Source of the DNA: [Mycobacterium] zoologicum | GTDB taxonomy: Bacteria; Actinomycetota; Actinomycetes; Mycobacteriales; Mycobacteriaceae | Direction of reading: 5' to 3' | Assembly (NCBI RefSeq): GCF_020172665.1 | Contig: NZ_CP083985.1 | Span: 2,780,609 to 2,823,446, forward strand | Length of the DNA: 42,838 nucleotides | In this document: positions 37,378-42,838 of the stretch, piece after piece | How the letters are laid out: each line of letters starts with the position of its first letter | Numbering within the stretch: position 1 is the first letter of the stretch | Program-made: the position numbers and the translations under genes | Notes under the pieces: model-generated | Seen by the model: the letters and a program-made list of their open reading frames with translations, nothing else | What the model was told of the DNA's origin: nothing | Databases searched by the model: none

Positions 37378-37454
37378 TGTGACACCTGTAACAACCAGCA
37401 GGACATTACCGATGAGTAACCTGAATGTATAGACAAACTCATGAAAAATTTTTC
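37378..37454 (-). promoter_or_regulatory. AT-rich upstream region with CRP-like site and A/T palindrome
   Basis: TGTGACACCTGTAACA (37378-37393) matches the mycobacterial CRP pattern TGTGA-N6-TCACA with one mismatch. TAATGT (37403-37408, minus strand) is a -10 candidate, which would place the CRP-like site just downstream of transcription start. Further upstream, GAAAAATTTTTC (37443-37454) is a perfect 12-bp A/T palindrome in an A/T-rich tract of about 60 bases, rare in this GC-rich DNA. The whole gap 37314-37555 contains no gene. Confidence 0.45.
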
Positions 37455-37521
37455 TTTTTTCTGTCGGTTGTCGGAAATCTGTAATGGAGTTCACTTCGAC
37501 GGAACTTGGGGTCGAGATTTC

Positions 37522-37544
37522 GGGTCAACCCCGCGGGGCACCCC
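37522..37544 (-). terminator. overlapping GC palindromes after the MATE gene
   Basis: GGGTCAACCC, CCCCGCGGGG (37529-37538) and GGGGCACCCC (37535-37544) overlap 12-34 bases after the MATE stop on the minus strand. They could fold as alternative terminator hairpins before the A/T-rich tract. Confidence 0.4.
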
Positions 37545-37555
37545 TGCCGGACCGC

Positions 37556-40333
<2,778 letters not shown>

Positions 40334-40344
40334 GACGACCGCGC

Positions 40345-42819
40345 CTACGCACGAGCCTTCTCAACGAGCTCGTAGGCCTGGATGACATCGCCTTCCTTGA
40401 TGTCGCTGTAGGTCAGGGTCAGACCGCACTCGAAGCCGTCGCGGACCTCGGTGACATCGTCCTTCTCCCGGCGCAGCGAGGAGATCGTGACGGTCTCGGC
40501 GACCACCACGTTGTCCCGCAACAGGCGCGCCTTGGCGTTGCGGCGCATGATGCCGGAGGTGACCAGGCAGCCCGCGATGTTGCCCACCTTCGACGAGCGG
40601 AACATGGCGCGAATCTCCGCACGCCCCAGTTCCTTCTCCTCGTAGACCGGCTTGAGCATGCCCTTGAGCGCGCTCTCGATCTCGTCGATCGCCTGGTAGA
40701 TGACCGAGTAGTACCGGATCTCCACACCCTCGCGGTTGGCCAGCTCGGTGGCCTTACCCTCGGCGCGCACATTGAACCCGATGATGATCGCGTCCGACGC
40801 CGATGCCAGGTTGACGTTGGTTTCGGTGATGCCACCGACACCGCGGTCGATGACCCGCAGCTGCACCTCGTCGTCGATCTGGATTCCCATCAGGGCCTCT
40901 TCGAGGGCCTCGACGGTACCGGCGTTGTCGCCCTTGAGGATCAGGTTCAGCTGACTGGTTTCCTTCAGCGCCGAGTCCAGGTCCTCCAGCGAGATCCGCT
41001 TGCGCGAGCGGGCCGCCAGCGCGTTGCGCTTGCGGGCGTTGCGCTTGTCGGCGATCTGGCGGGCGATCCGGTCCTCGTCGACGACCAGCAGGTTGTCGCC
41101 GGCACCGGGCACCGAGGTGAAGCCGATGACCTGCACCGGCCGCGACGGGGTCGCCTCTTCGACGTCTTCGCCGTGCTCGTCGACCATGCGACGCACGCGG
41201 CCGTAGGCGTCGCCCGCGACGATCGAGTCGCCGACCCGCAGCGTGCCGCGCTGGATCAGCACGGTGGCCACCGGGCCGCGACCGCGGTCGAGGTGCGCCT
41301 CGATCGCCACACCCTGGGCTTCCATGTCGGGGTTGGCCCGCAGGTCCAGGGCGGCGTCGGCGGTCAACAGCACCGCCTCTTCCAGCGCGGCGATGTTGGT
41401 GCCCTGCTTGGCGGAGATGTCGACGAACATGGTGTCGCCGCCGAAGTCCTCGGCCACCAGGCCGTACTCGGTGAGCTGCCCGCGGATCTTGGCCGGGTCG
41501 GCGCCCTCCTTGTCGATCTTGTTGACCGCCACCACGATCGGCACATCAGCGGCCTGGGCGTGGTTGATCGCCTCGACCGTCTGCGGCATCACGCCGTCAT
41601 CGGCGGCCACCACCAGGATCGCGATGTCGGTGGCCTTGGCGCCACGGGCACGCATGGCGGTGAACGCCTCGTGACCGGGGGTGTCGATGAAGGTGATCAA
41701 GCGTTCGGCGCCCTCGAAGTCGACCCCGACCTGGTAGGCGCCGATGTGCTGGGTGATGCCACCGGCCTCGCCCTCGCGGACGTTGGCCTGGCGGATCGAG
41801 TCCAGCAGGCGGGTCTTGCCGTGGTCGACGTGACCCATGACGGTGACCACCGGCGGCCGGACCTGCAGGTCCTCCTCGTCGCCGGCGTCCTCACCGTAGG
41901 ACAGGTCGAAGGACTCCAGCAGCTCGCGGTCCTCGTCCTCGGGCGAGACGACCTGCACGACGAAGTTCATCTCGCTGCCGAGCAGCTCCAGGGTCTCGTC
42001 GCCGACGGACTGGGTGGCGGTGACCATCTCACCGAGGTTGAACAGCGCCTGCACCAGGGCAGCCGGGTTGGCGTCGATCTTCTCGGCGAAGTCGCTCAGC
42101 GATGCACCGCGGGCCAGCCGGATCGTCTCGCCGTTGCCGTGCGGCAACCGCACACCACCGACGACCGGGGCCTGCATGTTCTCGTACTCGGCGCGTTTCG
42201 CCCGCTTCGACTTGCGGCCCCGCTTGGGGGCACCGCCGGGACGGCCGAATGCACCGGCCGCGCCGCCGCGCTGGCCCGGACGGCCTCCGCCACCGCCACC
42301 GGGACGACCGCGGAATCCGCCGGCGCCGGCGGGAGCACCACCGCCACCGGGACCGCCCGGGCCGCCGCCGCGGTAGTTACCGCCGGGACCGCCACCGGGA
42401 CGACCGGAGGGAGCGCCGGGACGTCCGGCGCCGCCTGGACCCGGGCGGGGGCCGCCGGGACGCGCCGGGCGGCCGGGTGCTCCGAAGTTGCTGGTGCGGC
42501 CGGGCATGTTGCCCGGTGTCGCGCCGCCGCCGGGACGCGGCATGCCGGGACGCGGTGCGCCGCCGGGCCGGGGTGCGGCCTGCGGGTGCGGACGCGGGAT
42601 GGCGCGCTCCACCGGCTGCACAGACGAGAACGGGTTGTTGCCGACGCGCGGAGCCCGAGCGCCCGGCTTGGGGCCCGGTGCGGCCGGCCGGGGGCCGGGG
42701 GCTCCGGGAGCCGGGGGCGCCTCCGGAGCTGCGGTCGATGCGGCCGGGGAAGCCGACGCCGCGGGTGCCGGGGTCTCGGCGACCGGCGCGGCCGGGGCAG
42801 CCGGCTTCGCGGACGGTAC
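40345..42819 (-). CDS. infB: translation initiation factor IF-2, N-terminally truncated by contig end
   Basis: An 824-residue fragment. It begins in the Pro/Ala/Gly-rich mycobacterial N-terminal region (low-complexity PGG/RPG tracts, roughly DNA 42180-42720). It then shows the IF2 N2 domain, G domain with [17 protein letters not shown] and SAK, and domains II-IV to the end (YELVEKARA). IF-2 brings fMet-tRNA to the 30S subunit with GTP. The start codon and an estimated 100 or so residues are missing, because reads run into adapter at 42820. Nothing else suggests a broken gene. Confidence 0.97.
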   Translation of the reverse strand, partial: VPSAKPAAPAAPVAETPAPAASASPAASTAAPEAPPAPGAPGPRPAAPGPKPGARAPRVGNNPFSSVQPVERAIPRPHPQAAPRPGGAPRPGMPRPGGGATPGNMPGRTSNFGAPGRPARPGGPRPGPGGAGRPGAPSGRPGGGPGGNYRGGGPGGPGGGGAPAGAGGFRGRPGGGGGGRPGQRGGAAGAFGRPGGAPKRGRKSKRAKRAEYENMQAPVVGGVRLPHGNGETIRLARGASLSDFAEKIDANPAALVQALFNLGEMVTATQSVGDETLELLGSEMNFVVQVVSPEDEDRELLESFDLSYGEDAGDEEDLQVRPPVVTVMGHVDHGKTRLLDSIRQANVREGEAGGITQHIGAYQVGVDFEGAERLITFIDTPGHEAFTAMRARGAKATDIAILVVAADDGVMPQTVEAINHAQAADVPIVVAVNKIDKEGADPAKIRGQLTEYGLVAEDFGGDTMFVDISAKQGTNIAALEEAVLLTADAALDLRANPDMEAQGVAIEAHLDRGRGPVATVLIQRGTLRVGDSIVAGDAYGRVRRMVDEHGEDVEEATPSRPVQVIGFTSVPGAGDNLLVVDEDRIARQIADKRNARKRNALAARSRKRISLEDLDSALKETSQLNLILKGDNAGTVEALEEALMGIQIDDEVQLRVIDRGVGGITETNVNLASASDAIIIGFNVRAEGKATELANREGVEIRYYSVIYQAIDEIESALKGMLKPVYEEKELGRAEIRAMFRSSKVGNIAGCLVTSGIMRRNAKARLLRDNVVVAETVTISSLRREKDDVTEVRDGFECGLTLTYSDIKEGDVIQAYELVEKARA

Positions 42820-42838
42820 CTGTCTCTTATACACATCT
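42820..42838. other. Tn5/Nextera mosaic-end adapter (sequencing artefact)
   Basis: CTGTCTCTTATACACATCT is the 19-base Tn5 transposase mosaic end used in Nextera libraries. It sits exactly at the sequence end and in frame yields the known false N-termini MYKRQ and MCIRDR. It is not part of the organism. Confidence 0.98.

Noticed and set aside
42180..42720. Repetitive Gly/Pro/Arg codons resembling a tandem-repeat or CRISPR-like array
   Set aside because: It is in-frame low complexity of the IF-2 N-terminal region, irregular in period and known for mycobacterial IF-2.
42819..42838. A genuine N-terminus MYKRQ/MCIRDR for IF-2
   Set aside because: It is translated Nextera adapter.

Overview
The window is high-GC actinobacterial DNA, almost certainly from a non-tuberculous, mostly environmental-type Mycobacterium (Mycolicibacterium). 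From memory, the genes match the order and sequence of the M. tuberculosis Rv2771c-Rv2839c neighbourhood: dapB, pepR, pnp, rpsO, ribF, sirR/mntR, truB, pptT, pptH, a CocE-type hydrolase, a MATE exporter, a DHH/DHHA1 phosphoesterase, rbfA and infB. GTG starts and 4-bp ATGA/GTGA gene overlaps are frequent. No rRNA, tRNA, CRISPR array, insertion sequence or prophage was found. The right end is not genomic: the last 19 bases are the Tn5/Nextera mosaic end, and infB is cut there.

Left part (1-12261, all minus strand): an accessory catabolic block. Read in transcription order it encodes a small membrane protein, an acyl-CoA synthetase, a single-chain biotin-dependent acyl-CoA carboxylase, RmuC, a TetR regulator, an SDR, an ACAD10/11-like acyl-CoA dehydrogenase, a second SDR, an APH-type kinase and an MHS-family transporter. 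The kinase + ACAD + SDR + ligase + transporter set resembles the bacterial levulinate/4-hydroxyacid (lva) pathway, in which a 4-hydroxyacyl-CoA is phosphorylated and then rearranged by an ACAD-like enzyme.

Middle part (12262-23055): a DUF222/HNH (13E12-type) nuclease-like gene, two small genes, the conserved dapB block, a lipase-like esterase, and an operon of a PF10118 metal-dependent hydrolase, an Asp-nucleophile alpha/beta hydrolase and a ferredoxin-type reductase next to a TetR gene. A lipoprotein, an SRPBCC protein and a nitronate monooxygenase follow.

Right part (23071-42838): core RNA, translation and cofactor genes (pepR, pnp, rpsO, ribF, truB, pptT-pptH, rbfA, infB) with accessory insertions: mntR, an Rv0910-like SRPBCC protein, a VapBC pair, two exported proteins, a CocE/NonD hydrolase, a DUF1802 protein, and an unusual secreted acidic protein made of three repeats of about 170 residues.

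The clearest window-wide pattern is promoter architecture. At least 13 genes have a TANNNT hexamer ending 6-9 bases before the start codon and little or no Shine-Dalgarno, as expected for leaderless mRNAs. At ribF/mntR two such promoters face each other and share two bases. Best leads for follow-up are the putative 4-hydroxyacyl-CoA operon, the three-repeat secreted protein with its AT-rich CRP-like upstream region, and the ribF/mntR divergent leaderless promoter.
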